Below, one piece after another: positions 19,265-26,976 of a stretch of DNA of 64,000 nucleotides (within the stretch, counting starts at the first letter, position 1; each line of letters opens with the position of its first letter). The translations under genes were made by a program, and so were the position numbers. Source of the stretch: OLB6 sp964467455 (GTDB taxonomy: Bacteria; Bacteroidota; Ignavibacteria; Kapaibacteriales; Kapaibacteriaceae). The stretch is taken from NCBI GenBank assembly GCA_964467455.1, contig CAYXQJ010000009.1:1-64000 (forward strand). The letters run 5' to 3'. The notes below the pieces were generated by a model. That model was not told the DNA's origin, did not search any database, and saw only the letters and a list, made by a program, of their open reading frames with translations.

Positions 19265-19670
19265 ACTCGACGCTCCTTTCATGAATGGCATCGTTCGGAT
19301 CAAATCGCACTGTCATGCTAAATCCGTGGCGAACAGTTTCAGTCATTTCGTAGATATCCAATGGTAGAGCTCCACCTAGCTGCCCATTGGCATCTGATAA
19401 ATGCCAGGAGACCTCAATATGTCCATGGCTCATTGGCTTCACACTGGCCAATACCATCAGGGCATCTCGTATTTGAAGCGCCGTATAGATAGACCCGATT
19501 ACATGGGTTGTAACACCAGGTGGAATTGCGTTGAATTTGGTGGGTGGATGATGAATAAAGCGATGTCGCCCAGCCCACGCAGCATCGTTTAGAGGTTTGA
19601 GCTTCAAGACAAGCGCATCTGGTTTCGAAGAAGTATCAGCTGTTCCTACGTGTACGATAACTCTTGACAT
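19254..19670 (-). CDS. Hypothetical protein (AT-rich island)
   Basis: A 138-residue soluble-looking protein, alpha/beta in pattern (MSRVIVHVGTADTSS; YTALQIRDALMVLASV), with no signal peptide and no family that I recognise. ATG 19670 was chosen over a longer frame to 19721 because it gives a clean N-terminal strand and avoids overlap with the upstream gene. It overlaps the barrel gene by 11 bases and is probably translated together with it. Confidence 0.5.
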   Translation of the reverse strand: MSRVIVHVGTADTSSKPDALVLKLKPLNDAAWAGRHRFIHHPPTKFNAIPPGVTTHVIGSIYTALQIRDALMVLASVKPMSHGHIEVSWHLSDANGQLGGALPLDIYEMTETVRHGFSMTVRFDPNDAIHERSVEYVA

Positions 19671-19710
19671 GATTCGGTTCTCACAGTTTGTTGATGTTTG
19701 TTGTAATTGA

Positions 19711-20025
19711 TCAGTCGACAACCTTCACGATCTGCTTCTCTTCCCTGATCCGGCGGTTTATCACGACCACACTCCTCACTTTACCCGTCTCGTTATTCAT
19801 GAGGTTGTAGATCCAATAGGTATCAGCCCCCTCAGTCTGTTCCACAGCCGACAATACCCTCCATTGTTCCACTTTTGAGCATTGCTCGCAGTGTCGGCAC
19901 AGACCTTGATTCTTGACCTCGGTTTCCTTCTTGCGCCTTTCCTGAGCCTGCGTGTTCGTATATACTGACACCGCAAGAAGAGCAACAGCGATCGTGCCGC
20001 CTACATATCCGATAACCTTAGACAT
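19711..20025 (-). CDS. Small membrane-anchored/exported protein with CxxCxxC motif
   Basis: A 104-residue protein with one N-terminal hydrophobic segment (VIGYVGGTIAVALLAVSVY) that could be an anchor or signal peptide ending TQAQ. Downstream is a cysteine cluster (CRHCEQCSK) that could bind a metal or form disulfides. The remainder is short beta/charged sequence. Unknown function. First gene of the probable AT-rich operon that continues through the barrel protein. Confidence 0.5.
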   Translation of the reverse strand: MSKVIGYVGGTIAVALLAVSVYTNTQAQERRKKETEVKNQGLCRHCEQCSKVEQWRVLSAVEQTEGADTYWIYNLMNNETGKVRSVVVINRRIREEKQIVKVVD

Positions 20026-20125
20026 ACATTACCCCTTCTGATATGATGTGTTTGGTTTTGCGTTTGACTCTATTCTGGTCAGTCAATTCCCCATTCCCCA
20101 TTCCCCATTCACCATTCCCCATTCC
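20026..20125. repeat. Intergenic heptamer repeat (ATTCCCC)n and flanks
   Basis: From about 20086 to 20127 the 7-base unit ATTCCCC is repeated about six times with one variant copy (ATTCACC), ending in C-rich sequence. It resembles the short tandemly repeated heptamers described in cyanobacteria. The methyltransferase stop codon (20126-20128) lies in the last unit. Upstream of 20086 the sequence is ordinary promoter-like AT-rich DNA for the leftward gene. Confidence 0.8.
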
Positions 20126-21088
20126 CTACCCTCCCTTCTCCCCCCTCACCAACACCACACTTCCCGTGGCATCTCGCTCAAGGCGGATGTTGTTAGCCGG
20201 GATGCCGGCATCGTGGGCGATGCGGAGGCAGTCGTCATTGGTGCGATAGATGAGTTGCCAGCCGTAGAGGCCTTCCATGATCCATTGCGTGGCGCACTCG
20301 CGGGCGAAGTTTCCGACAAGGAGGGTTCCGCCGGGCTTGAGCCAGTTGTAGAACTTGCGCATGAGGCGGACGGCTAGACGATGATCGAGGTAGTCGAAGA
20401 GACCGCAACACCAGATGGCGTCGTAGCTGACAGTAGGCTCGTACCGGAAGGCGTTGCGGTGATGGAAGGAGAAGTGGTAACCGGGCGGGACCTCGTCGGC
20501 TAACAATGCGGTAGCATATTCGACGGCATCGGCGTCGGCGTCGACGAGGTCGATGTGGACGGGATGGATCGGCGCACCAAGACGGTCAATGACGGTGCGT
20601 TCGATGCGGCCGGGGCCGCTGGCGACGTCGAGCAGGTGGACGGGACCACTCGCCCCCTTCACTGTATCAAGGATGAGGTCGCGGACAATGTCGATGCGGG
20701 ATCGGACGGCGCGGGAGGCCTGCTGGCGGTAGCAGAAGCGGTTCCACACGTCGTCGTGGCGGTTGCCTTCGTAGGGTTGCTGGTAGAGCCAGTCGAGCGT
20801 GAGGTAGTCGCCGGCATATCCCTGCGGCTGGGTGATCATGCGCTGCTGGATCTGTCCGCGTTGGACAACGTCGCTGAGCATCGACTGCAGCTCAAGACGG
20901 AGTTCTTGGTTTCCGGAGCGGATCTCTTCAACGATCGGATAGAGCTTGCCGGAGATCTGCAGCGTCAGTGCATCGATCGCATCGTCGGTGAGATGGTCCA
21001 GGCGACTTGTTCCGACCTGATTGGCTACTGCCAACAACGTAGGAACGGCTTTCGCAATGAGATCTTCTTTGGTGTGTTGCGTGTGCAT
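20126..21088 (-). CDS. Class I SAM-dependent methyltransferase (extracellular-factor/PhcB-like group)
   Basis: A 320-residue cytoplasmic methyltransferase. SAM-binding motif I is VHLLDVASGPGR, followed by acidic strand 2 (HIDLVDADAD) and a post-motif region (YDAIWCCGLFDYLDHR, LKPGGTLLVGNF). The N-terminal helical part with GYAGDYLTLDWLYQQPYEG resembles methyltransferases annotated as extracellular factor (3-hydroxy fatty acid methyl ester) biosynthesis proteins, so a small-molecule or fatty-acid substrate is possible; that is inference. ATG 21088 has AAGGGT upstream. Two copies of a TACC-N8-GGTA palindrome lie 54-97 bases upstream, shared with the nearby histidine-kinase gene. Confidence 0.75.
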   Translation of the reverse strand: MHTQHTKEDLIAKAVPTLLAVANQVGTSRLDHLTDDAIDALTLQISGKLYPIVEEIRSGNQELRLELQSMLSDVVQRGQIQQRMITQPQGYAGDYLTLDWLYQQPYEGNRHDDVWNRFCYRQQASRAVRSRIDIVRDLILDTVKGASGPVHLLDVASGPGRIERTVIDRLGAPIHPVHIDLVDADADAVEYATALLADEVPPGYHFSFHHRNAFRYEPTVSYDAIWCCGLFDYLDHRLAVRLMRKFYNWLKPGGTLLVGNFARECATQWIMEGLYGWQLIYRTNDDCLRIAHDAGIPANNIRLERDATGSVVLVRGEKGG

Positions 21089-21141
21089 GGTTGTACCCTT
21101 TGTTCGGGTGCAAACATTCAACCGCAGACCTATACAAATCG

Positions 21142-21185
21142 TACCGGGATTCAGGTAGTGAGGCAGAATACCTGGATTCAGGTAT
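21142..21185. promoter_or_regulatory. Two direct copies of an inverted-repeat motif upstream of the methyltransferase
   Basis: ATACCTGGATTCAGGTAT (21168-21185) is a 7-base-arm palindrome; a second copy with TACCGGGATTCAGGTA lies at 21143-21158, 26-27 bases away. The right copy overlaps the last codons and stop of the response-regulator gene. A related copy occurs at 24236-24253 beside the histidine-kinase start. The geometry suits a NarL/LuxR-type dimer. Confidence 0.6.
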
Positions 21186-21780
21186 CTCGGCAGAAGTCAC
21201 TGAGCATGAGTACATGCATGAGGTCTTGGAGCGTATAGCAGTCAAGCTTTTCTAATATACTCCTCCACATGTCATCTGGTGACCTACCGAAGCTAACCGC
21301 CAGTTCAGCCATTTCCCGATTAGTCGATGTTGTGCAAGCGAGCATGTACAATAATGCAAGCTCTTGGCTTGTAAGCAAGGCGAACTTGCCCTTGTGCAAT
21401 GATCCTTGCGGGTCTCTCGACATGACGGCATTGTAGATCTCATCAGCACTGGCGTTCAACCAGACAACCTTACCAACACCATGTTGATGACACCTGTACA
21501 TGAGGTCCTGATCATTTCTTGATGCATAGACGATCAATCGTACAGAACCATTCGATCGGATGATCTCTTTACACACAAGACCATCGGAAGCGTTGAACGT
21601 GTCTTGATCAACGATCGCAACGTCCAGATCTTCGTCAACGATCACGACGTCGTGCTTATCCTCGACGATCATTCTGAGGAATGACTCTTTGCGCGGATCA
21701 TCGATGAACAGTCCAAGTCGGACTTGTTTGTCCGGAAAGTCGACATCAGTCAGCACCACAATACCCGCTACGAAAAGCAA
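21178..21780 (-). CDS. NarL/LuxR-type response regulator, divergent copy
   Basis: A protein of about 200 residues with a receiver-like half (GLFIDDPRKE, VAIVDQDTFNASDG) and a C-terminal helix-turn-helix like LuxR (LLTSQELALLYMLAC, DMWRSILEKLDCYTLQDLM). The acidic pair and a candidate phospho-acceptor Asp remain, but the conserved receiver Lys region reads VVWLNASADEI, so that Lys seems lost. The start is uncertain: TTG 21780 gives the longest frame and GTG 21756 is an alternative. It overlaps the end of the upstream regulator by about 35 bases. It may modulate the upstream regulator or act without normal phosphotransfer; inference. Confidence 0.65.
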   Translation of the reverse strand: MLFVAGIVVLTDVDFPDKQVRLGLFIDDPRKESFLRMIVEDKHDVVIVDEDLDVAIVDQDTFNASDGLVCKEIIRSNGSVRLIVYASRNDQDLMYRCHQHGVGKVVWLNASADEIYNAVMSRDPQGSLHKGKFALLTSQELALLYMLACTTSTNREMAELAVSFGRSPDDMWRSILEKLDCYTLQDLMHVLMLSDFCRDT

Positions 21781-22381
21781 AGTGCACGAGCTCTTGCACG
21801 GTATGGATCTCCAACGCTTCCATGATATTCTTACGATGGGTCTCGATGGTATGCGGACTACGAGAAAGATAGTCGGCCGCCTGTTTCGTGGTCATGCACT
21901 TACAGGCGATCAGCTTGACGATCGTGATCTCGGTCGGTGTGAGTTCAACTCGCGGGAAGTTGGTTCGCACACCACTTATCGAGGGGGCAAGCAACATCTT
22001 CTTGCCGGAGTGGGCATTGCGGATCGCATCATACAGTTCATCGTATCCGGCGTTCTTGTAAAAGAAGTTGTCAGCGCCTGCTTTGAGACATAGCTCTCTA
22101 ACAAGGTCGGTGTCGTAGTTCGTGAATAAGATCACCTTGATGCGTTCGCTCTTTGCCTTTACGGTCCTGCAAACGTCCGATCCCGAGATCAAAGGCATCT
22201 GATAATCAGTGATGACGACATCGATCTCTTCCGTGCGCGACAAGATCTCGGACAGACCGTCCTGCACATTCGACGACGAGCCTATGACGACCATGTCATC
22301 TGCTGCTGCAAGCGCAGTTTGAAGGCCATCAATGATGACCGGATGATCATCCAGCAGATAGATCTTGATCCGTTCCCCCAT
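21746..22381 (-). CDS. NarL-type two-component response regulator
   Basis: A 211-residue DNA-binding regulator. The receiver domain has the acidic pair LLDDHPVI, phospho-acceptor Asp in DVVITDYQMP, Thr/Ser position ILFTNYD and Lys in FYKNAGYDEL. The C-terminal LuxR helix-turn-helix is ELTPTEITIVKLIAC through AADYLSRSPHTIETHRKNIMEAL. ATG 22381 has GGAGGG just upstream, and its first 35 bases overlap the 3' end of the histidine-kinase gene, so the two are a coupled pair. The palindromes at 21142-21185 and 24236-24253 are candidate binding sites. Confidence 0.92.
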   Translation of the reverse strand: MGERIKIYLLDDHPVIIDGLQTALAAADDMVVIGSSSNVQDGLSEILSRTEEIDVVITDYQMPLISGSDVCRTVKAKSERIKVILFTNYDTDLVRELCLKAGADNFFYKNAGYDELYDAIRNAHSGKKMLLAPSISGVRTNFPRVELTPTEITIVKLIACKCMTTKQAADYLSRSPHTIETHRKNIMEALEIHTVQELVHFAFRSGYCGAD

Positions 22382-24230
22382 GTTCCCTCCTCGTTTGGCC
22401 TAGTGGCAGATGCAAGGATACAAAAGCGCCGTGTCCGGGCGTACTGTCGATGGCAACGGACCCTCCATGAGCCGTCACACGGGCAACAATTGAGCGGAGC
22501 CCCAGCCCCCTGACAACAATCTTGGGATCGAAGCCGATACCGTTGTCGTCGATGGAACAGACCAGCTCGTCGGCATGGGCCGTGACCTGGACATCGACTG
22601 CCGTGGCATGTGCGTGGTGCATCACGTTCTGCAGCAGCGTCTGCAGACAGCGATAAACGGTCTTGGCATAGGGCGCGGAGACACGTTCCAGGTCACCCCG
22701 TACCGCCAACGAGAACACCACATCCGGTTGTGCCTCTTGTGCCGAATGCAGGAGATCGGAGACGGCCGCACCCAACGTCGATCCATCCAGACCCGGAGCT
22801 GCCATCATGTGCGAGATGCGTCGAGCATCCTGCGATGCCTGCTGCACCGACGCCCGCAGTTCTGTGATGAGGTTCGCATCGTCAACACTGGTCCCATCAC
22901 CACGATGGGTCAACCGATCGATCCATCGCAATGCCAGCGAAAGATCATTGCCGATCGAATCATGCAGGTCACGTCCGATCTCTTCCATCGTCCGCTCTTG
23001 CGTCTCCATGATCACCTGCGTCCGCTCTTGTTGACGCGCGAGTTCTTGAGCAGCACGTTCTTGTTCGTAGCGTGCACGTTGTTCGACAACCGTTGTGACC
23101 ATTGCCGATACCGACGACAATCGTTGTCCGCGGATCCCTGCCAACTCTGTAAGCAGTTCTTCACGCACCGATGCATCACGCACGTATTCCAGCGCACCCG
23201 TAAGCAGCTGATCATGTTCTTCCCACAGACGATGTTCTCGGGCAATACTTCTTCCGTGTTCACACTGCGCAAGTGCTTCATCCATGCGATCATCAAGTGC
23301 ATAGCGTCGGAATCGGACAAGCGACAACTCAATGGCCAACGTCGGTGACGAACGAAGGAGATCTTCGGACGTCGTCATCAATGCATCCGACATCTCTTTC
23401 ATCCGATCAAACTGTCCAAGGCGGTAGTACAGGTCCGCCATACCGTTCTCAACCCTCACCACCTGCGTCATATGTAGGGTCGGATCAAGCATCGTCCTAG
23501 CTTCTGCATATCGATCCAACGCCTCGGCATATCGTCCATCCAGTTTTTGGATCACGGCCAGATTCTGTAGCAGTGCCGCTCGTTCTTGTGAGGGGGCATT
23601 GAATGGCGCTCGATCCAACAGACCCATGATCACCTGTCCGGCTCCGGCCATGTCGCCAGACCGTTGCATGGCCGTGGCCAGATTCGCCTGAATGGCCGTG
23701 TACTGCGTCGGCGTTCCTTCCCGCTCGATCACATCGCTCACGCGCGCCAGCGTCTCGATGCCAGCACCTAAGTCCCCTTTTTGGATTAGCGCCAGCGCGA
23801 TATCTGCAGCCGCCAGTGCAGCATCCAGCGTCCACCCCTGGGCCGCATACAGCTCCTCAGACCGTAGCCCCAGCGAGATCGCCTCCTCAAACCTACTCTG
23901 TAACCGTGCCACGACGGAGCGCCGGTGCGCCAGGCAGGCGTGGAAGACCTCAAGATCCAGCGCTTCTGCAGCGCACTCCATCTCTGCCCTCGACAGAGCC
24001 TCTTCGGCCGCCGAAAGGTCGCCCTGCAATGTCGCCAATCTACCCTCGATCAACGCTGCAGCCACCCGCATCTCCGCCGACGGCTCGACCAGGGTCTGCA
24101 GGGCCTCGATGGCCTCCGCCCCCTTCCGCTGATTCGCTAGTTGGACGCTCCAGAACACGGCCTCCCACGGTCCCGTCACCGTCTCAGCCGCCCGTCCCCG
24201 GTTGAAGTCGTAGAGTAGATCAATAAGCAT
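22347..24230 (-). CDS. TPR-containing soluble sensor histidine kinase (HisKA_3 type)
   Basis: A 627-residue kinase with no membrane segment. Residues about 1-370 are tetratricopeptide repeats (ALLQNLAVIQKLDGRYAEAL), then a coiled coil (ARYEQERAAQELARQQERTQ) and a NarX/DegS-type kinase core: H-box EIGRDLHDSIGNDLS with phospho-acceptor His about 423, N-box LLQNVMHHAHA (about 535) and G-box DDNGIGFD (about 561-568). It should phosphorylate the overlapping NarL-type regulator. ATG 24230 is only 5 bases from the palindrome at 24236-24253, so this promoter may be autoregulated or the transcript leaderless. Confidence 0.92.
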   Translation of the reverse strand: MLIDLLYDFNRGRAAETVTGPWEAVFWSVQLANQRKGAEAIEALQTLVEPSAEMRVAAALIEGRLATLQGDLSAAEEALSRAEMECAAEALDLEVFHACLAHRRSVVARLQSRFEEAISLGLRSEELYAAQGWTLDAALAAADIALALIQKGDLGAGIETLARVSDVIEREGTPTQYTAIQANLATAMQRSGDMAGAGQVIMGLLDRAPFNAPSQERAALLQNLAVIQKLDGRYAEALDRYAEARTMLDPTLHMTQVVRVENGMADLYYRLGQFDRMKEMSDALMTTSEDLLRSSPTLAIELSLVRFRRYALDDRMDEALAQCEHGRSIAREHRLWEEHDQLLTGALEYVRDASVREELLTELAGIRGQRLSSVSAMVTTVVEQRARYEQERAAQELARQQERTQVIMETQERTMEEIGRDLHDSIGNDLSLALRWIDRLTHRGDGTSVDDANLITELRASVQQASQDARRISHMMAAPGLDGSTLGAAVSDLLHSAQEAQPDVVFSLAVRGDLERVSAPYAKTVYRCLQTLLQNVMHHAHATAVDVQVTAHADELVCSIDDNGIGFDPKIVVRGLGLRSIVARVTAHGGSVAIDSTPGHGAFVSLHLPLGQTRREHGGTDQDLSAG

Positions 24231-24235
24231 GCGAA

Positions 24236-24253
24236 ATACCGTAAATCAGGTAT
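24236..24253. promoter_or_regulatory. Inverted-repeat motif between histidine kinase and divergent small gene
   Basis: ATACCGTAAATCAGGTAT, extended by one A/T pair on each side, matches the motif at 21168-21185 at the outer ATACC and at TCAGGTAT. It lies just upstream of the kinase gene and about 66 bases upstream of the divergent small gene at 24319. Candidate operator for the encoded response regulator. Confidence 0.55.
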
Positions 24254-24318
24254 TGCACAAGATAGTGCGGAGGAGCAAATTGAAGGATCATTCATTCACG
24301 TTTAACGAGGAGAGGGAT

Positions 24319-24771
24319 ATGGGAAAGTCTGACAATGACAAAAACCAGCCGGCCGTTAAGGCAATAAGCAAGTCGGCTTCATCGAGGGCCGCCGCTAAAA
24401 AGCATAAGAGAAAGCCGGACCCCTATGTAGAACTGCAAGATGCAGTGGTTGTTTCCGATGCAAATGTTCGTTTTGTTCACCTACAGAATTTAACTGCCCC
24501 TAGTAGCACTAAGGTACTCCATGCTAACTCATGGATCAAAGTTCACACTAAGAAAACCGGAGCACTGAGTTATCCGGATCGCGTACTTATTGTTCACGAT
24601 CCACTCGACCACATGAACAACGGCCAACTTGCTGAGGTCGCAAACACGCTACAGATTACTTGGGACAAGAAGATGAAGTCTCCCCAAGGCAAGAGGCTCG
24701 AAAAAATAACTAGAAAGAAGCGGAGAATTCACGGAATTGTGGAGATCGCCATCGAGTTTGACCTCCCATAA
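24319..24771 (+). CDS. Small basic hypothetical protein
   Basis: A 150-residue protein with a Lys-rich N-terminus (SASSRAAAKKHKRKPDPY) and a beta-rich remainder (VRVLIVHD-like strand, VEIAIEFDLP end). No domain is recognised. ATG 24319 was chosen over an in-frame ATG at 24229 because GAGGAGAGGG lies directly upstream. Base composition is AT-richer than flanking genes, like the 18-20 kb island. It stands alone between a divergent kinase gene and a strong terminator, so it is probably a monocistronic unit, possibly controlled by the palindrome at 24236-24253. Confidence 0.6.
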   Translation: MGKSDNDKNQPAVKAISKSASSRAAAKKHKRKPDPYVELQDAVVVSDANVRFVHLQNLTAPSSTKVLHANSWIKVHTKKTGALSYPDRVLIVHDPLDHMNNGQLAEVANTLQITWDKKMKSPQGKRLEKITRKKRRIHGIVEIAIEFDLP

Positions 24772-24815
24772 GAATATACTAGATAATACTCGCTGTTAAT
24801 CACATATCTCATTCC

Positions 24816-24845
24816 GGGGTGAGGCCTCCTCACCCCTTCTCTTTT
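24816..24845 (+). terminator. Rho-independent terminator
   Basis: GGGGTGAGG (24816-24824), a CCT loop, and CCTCACCCC (24828-24836) make a perfect 9-base-pair stem, followed by the T-rich tract TTCTCTTTT. It lies 44 bases after the stop of the small basic protein gene and is the clearest intrinsic terminator in the window. Confidence 0.92.
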
Positions 24846-24884
24846 CCGCACCACGGCCATCGCTGACCTGACCATCGGAGCACC

Positions 24885-25822
24885 ATGATCCTCTACATCA
24901 TCCTTTACGTGCTTGCGGCGTTCGCTACCGTGGCCCTGCGAAGAGATTCGATCGTCGGGGCCATCGCAGTGGCGACATCGTGCGGTGCTCTCGTTGCCTT
25001 GATCTTGTATGTGATCGATCGCGTGCAGACCTTGGACAACGGCACTGCCCGCATCCGGACCGATATCGCGGCATTCACCGTGGCCATCTCACTCGTGGTC
25101 TGGGCGCTCACTCCAGGATTTCAAAACAAGAGCCGATCCTATGGAAATGGTAGCTCTATCTTGGATGAGATCGACACCACGACGGCAACCACTCGTGATA
25201 TGTCGCAGTTCTACCTCAGCACGTCCCTCTTTGATGACAATGGCAATCTGTCGCGCTATGTGAATGATCACTACCTCGTCAACAAAAGAGAACAAGACAT
25301 CTTTGATCGGTCAATGGCGACGACCGAGATGATCGCTGCAGACCTGGGCTACGTCATCAAGGTCATCGAGGAGGTGAAGGATTATGTCCAGGCTCTCACT
25401 CCCGACACAAAGGCAGAACGTTCCGCTAAACAGTACATGAGCGTGCTGAAGATCGCCATCCGCAGCTTCCTAAGTACCCGCTCGTCATCTCTTGATGCCG
25501 TGACCAAAGAAGCACTCGAGAGCACGAACGACCTGATCCGACGCGACCTGATCATCGACAACGACTCTACTCTGCGCGTCTTCTACGACACACTCGAACC
25601 AACCTCACCACACTTGCCTCGATGGCCGCAAATGAAGAAAATTGGAAACCCGTCGGCTCGCGCTCCGAACTTCGATCCAACGACCTTCAGTGGACGTGGA
25701 ACGATGCCTATAAACAGAGCATCCTTGCCCTACGCGCTCTCGATGCAGGATACATGCTCTACGGCGGACACTGCGTCCTCCTCCTGCGCCACTCTCTTCC
25801 GCAAGTATCATTAACTGACTAA
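24885..25822 (+). CDS. Membrane protein, 'type A' of the Hsp70/TerB cluster; apparent frameshift near the C-terminus
   Basis: An integral membrane protein with two or three N-terminal helices (MILYIILYVLAAFATVAL; LVALILYVI; AFTVAISLVVWAL) and a large helical soluble part. It shares with the proteins at 30706 and 32645 the motif LFDxxG, 40-50 residues after the helices, and a similar helical order. In the main frame (stop 25814) the last about 63 residues look random, but from about 25600 another frame carries the family-like C-terminus (NEENWKPVG, AYKQSILALRALDAGYMLY, matching SYW and ALRCLRTI regions of the paralogs) to a stop at 25822. A single indel at about 25590-25620 explains this. It may be a decayed gene or a sequence error. 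Confidence 0.6.
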
Positions 25823-25868
25823 CCGACCAACCGACTAACCGACTAACCGACTAACCGACTAACTAACT
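25813..25868. repeat. Tandem octamer repeat (CTAACCGA)n between convergent genes
   Basis: Five to six near-identical 8-base units fill the whole gap between the membrane-protein gene and the convergent patatin gene. The repeat supplies the stop codon of the patatin (TAG at 25863-25865 on the minus strand) and the stop of the alternative frame of the membrane protein (TAA at 25820-25822). Confidence 0.88.
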
Positions 25869-26849
25869 CTTCGCATACCCATATCCCGCCGCCAACATCT
25901 CCTCCACATCCTTCTTCGTGAAGCTCGTGATGCTGTTCGTCAGGTACTCGGTCGGATGACGGTAGACATCGACACATCCGCCACGCTGCGTGATCTCGTT
26001 GCGCAGACGGTACACATCGCCATCGATCACCGACTGCGTCATCATCGAAAAGGCACGGTCGATCACGTCGATCAACCCCGGACGATGGTCTTCCCTAGAA
26101 AGATCATGGTCGCCGACCTTCCACTCCGGCAAGGTCTCCGGACCACACACAAAAACGTGGACGTGGATCTCCGACGCCGGCGTGCCCGCAGCAATGGCCG
26201 CATCCACACGCTCCTCTACCTCCGTCACCGGCACCACATGACGCAGGCCGCCATCACTCAACATCACATGCGTGCCCGATGGCAACTTGAAACGGATCAT
26301 GTCCATGATCAACGGCGTCACCGCACTCGCAAACACGGCATTCTCAATGCCCTGGTCGTTCTTGATCGTCCGCAAGTCCCTATCGGCATAGGCCCCGCTC
26401 ACATAGTCCGTATATCCCACATACGCTTCGAAGGGGGCAAGCGCTATCCTCTTCTGGTCGGAGATCGTCCGGAAGCGCTGCAGCAACGGTGCATGGTCCA
26501 CAATGCCGCGCCATCCAATGCCGATGGAACCACCTGCCCCCTGACCCATGATGCTGCGGGCAAGTTCGTTGACGTCGTGCGGCTTGACCAACGACGCCGG
26601 CCCGGTGATCTCACGTCGCCAGAATTCTCGCAGCTCCTTGGCTGCCACCAACAGGTCGACAACGGTGGCATCACCGCCGGCCGTCACCACATTACTGGCC
26701 AGAAAGGCCGTGTGCAACGCACCAACGCTGATGCCATAGATGCCGCAGATCGTATCAGAGGCATTGAGTTTCTCCAGCGCACCGATCAGTGCACCGGTTT
26801 GCCATGCCCCACGAATGGAGCCGCCGGAAAGAACGATAAAGTGTTTCAT
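25863..26849 (-). CDS. Patatin-like phospholipase
   Basis: A 328-residue predicted acyl hydrolase. The glycine-rich oxyanion-hole motif is SGGSIRGAWQTG (residues 8-19), the nucleophile elbow is GISVG with Ser41, and the catalytic Asp is in LSDGG (about Asp199). No signal peptide or membrane anchor is seen, so it should act in the cytoplasm on membrane phospholipids or similar esters. ATG 26849 was chosen because the oxyanion motif normally starts within about ten residues of the N-terminus. It is convergent to a type A membrane protein and divergent from the Hsp70 operon, with short tandem repeats on both sides. A functional link to that operon is possible but unproven. Confidence 0.9.
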   Translation of the reverse strand: MKHFIVLSGGSIRGAWQTGALIGALEKLNASDTICGIYGISVGALHTAFLASNVVTAGGDATVVDLLVAAKELREFWRREITGPASLVKPHDVNELARSIMGQGAGGSIGIGWRGIVDHAPLLQRFRTISDQKRIALAPFEAYVGYTDYVSGAYADRDLRTIKNDQGIENAVFASAVTPLIMDMIRFKLPSGTHVMLSDGGLRHVVPVTEVEERVDAAIAAGTPASEIHVHVFVCGPETLPEWKVGDHDLSREDHRPGLIDVIDRAFSMMTQSVIDGDVYRLRNEITQRGGCVDVYRHPTEYLTNSITSFTKKDVEEMLAAGYGYAKS

Positions 26850-26898
26850 GATAAAACTTAACACGCTACATTGCAATCATCTAACGTTTTCTCCCCTT

Positions 26899-26972
26899 TC
26901 TAGCCATCTAGCCCTCTAGCCCTCTAGCCCTCTAACAATCTAGCTGACTAGCTGACTAGCTAACTAGCTGTT
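26899..26972. repeat. Tandem CTAG-rich octamer repeats upstream of the Hsp70 gene
   Basis: Two related 8-base repeats follow each other: CTAGCCCT units (about four) and then CTAGCTGA units (about three). They fill most of the 127 bases between the divergent patatin and Hsp70 genes, ending five bases before the Hsp70 ATG. Any promoter for the seven-gene operon must lie within or just before them. Confidence 0.85.
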
Positions 26973-26976
26973 TAAC

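Noticed and set aside
20928..21245. Open frames antisense to the methyltransferase and regulator genes
   Set aside because: They have no ribosome-binding sites, show no domain and follow from codon bias of the real genes on the other strand.
25863..26849. Patatin as a secreted toxin such as ExoU
   Set aside because: It has normal bacterial patatin length, no signal or effector features and no secretion neighbour.
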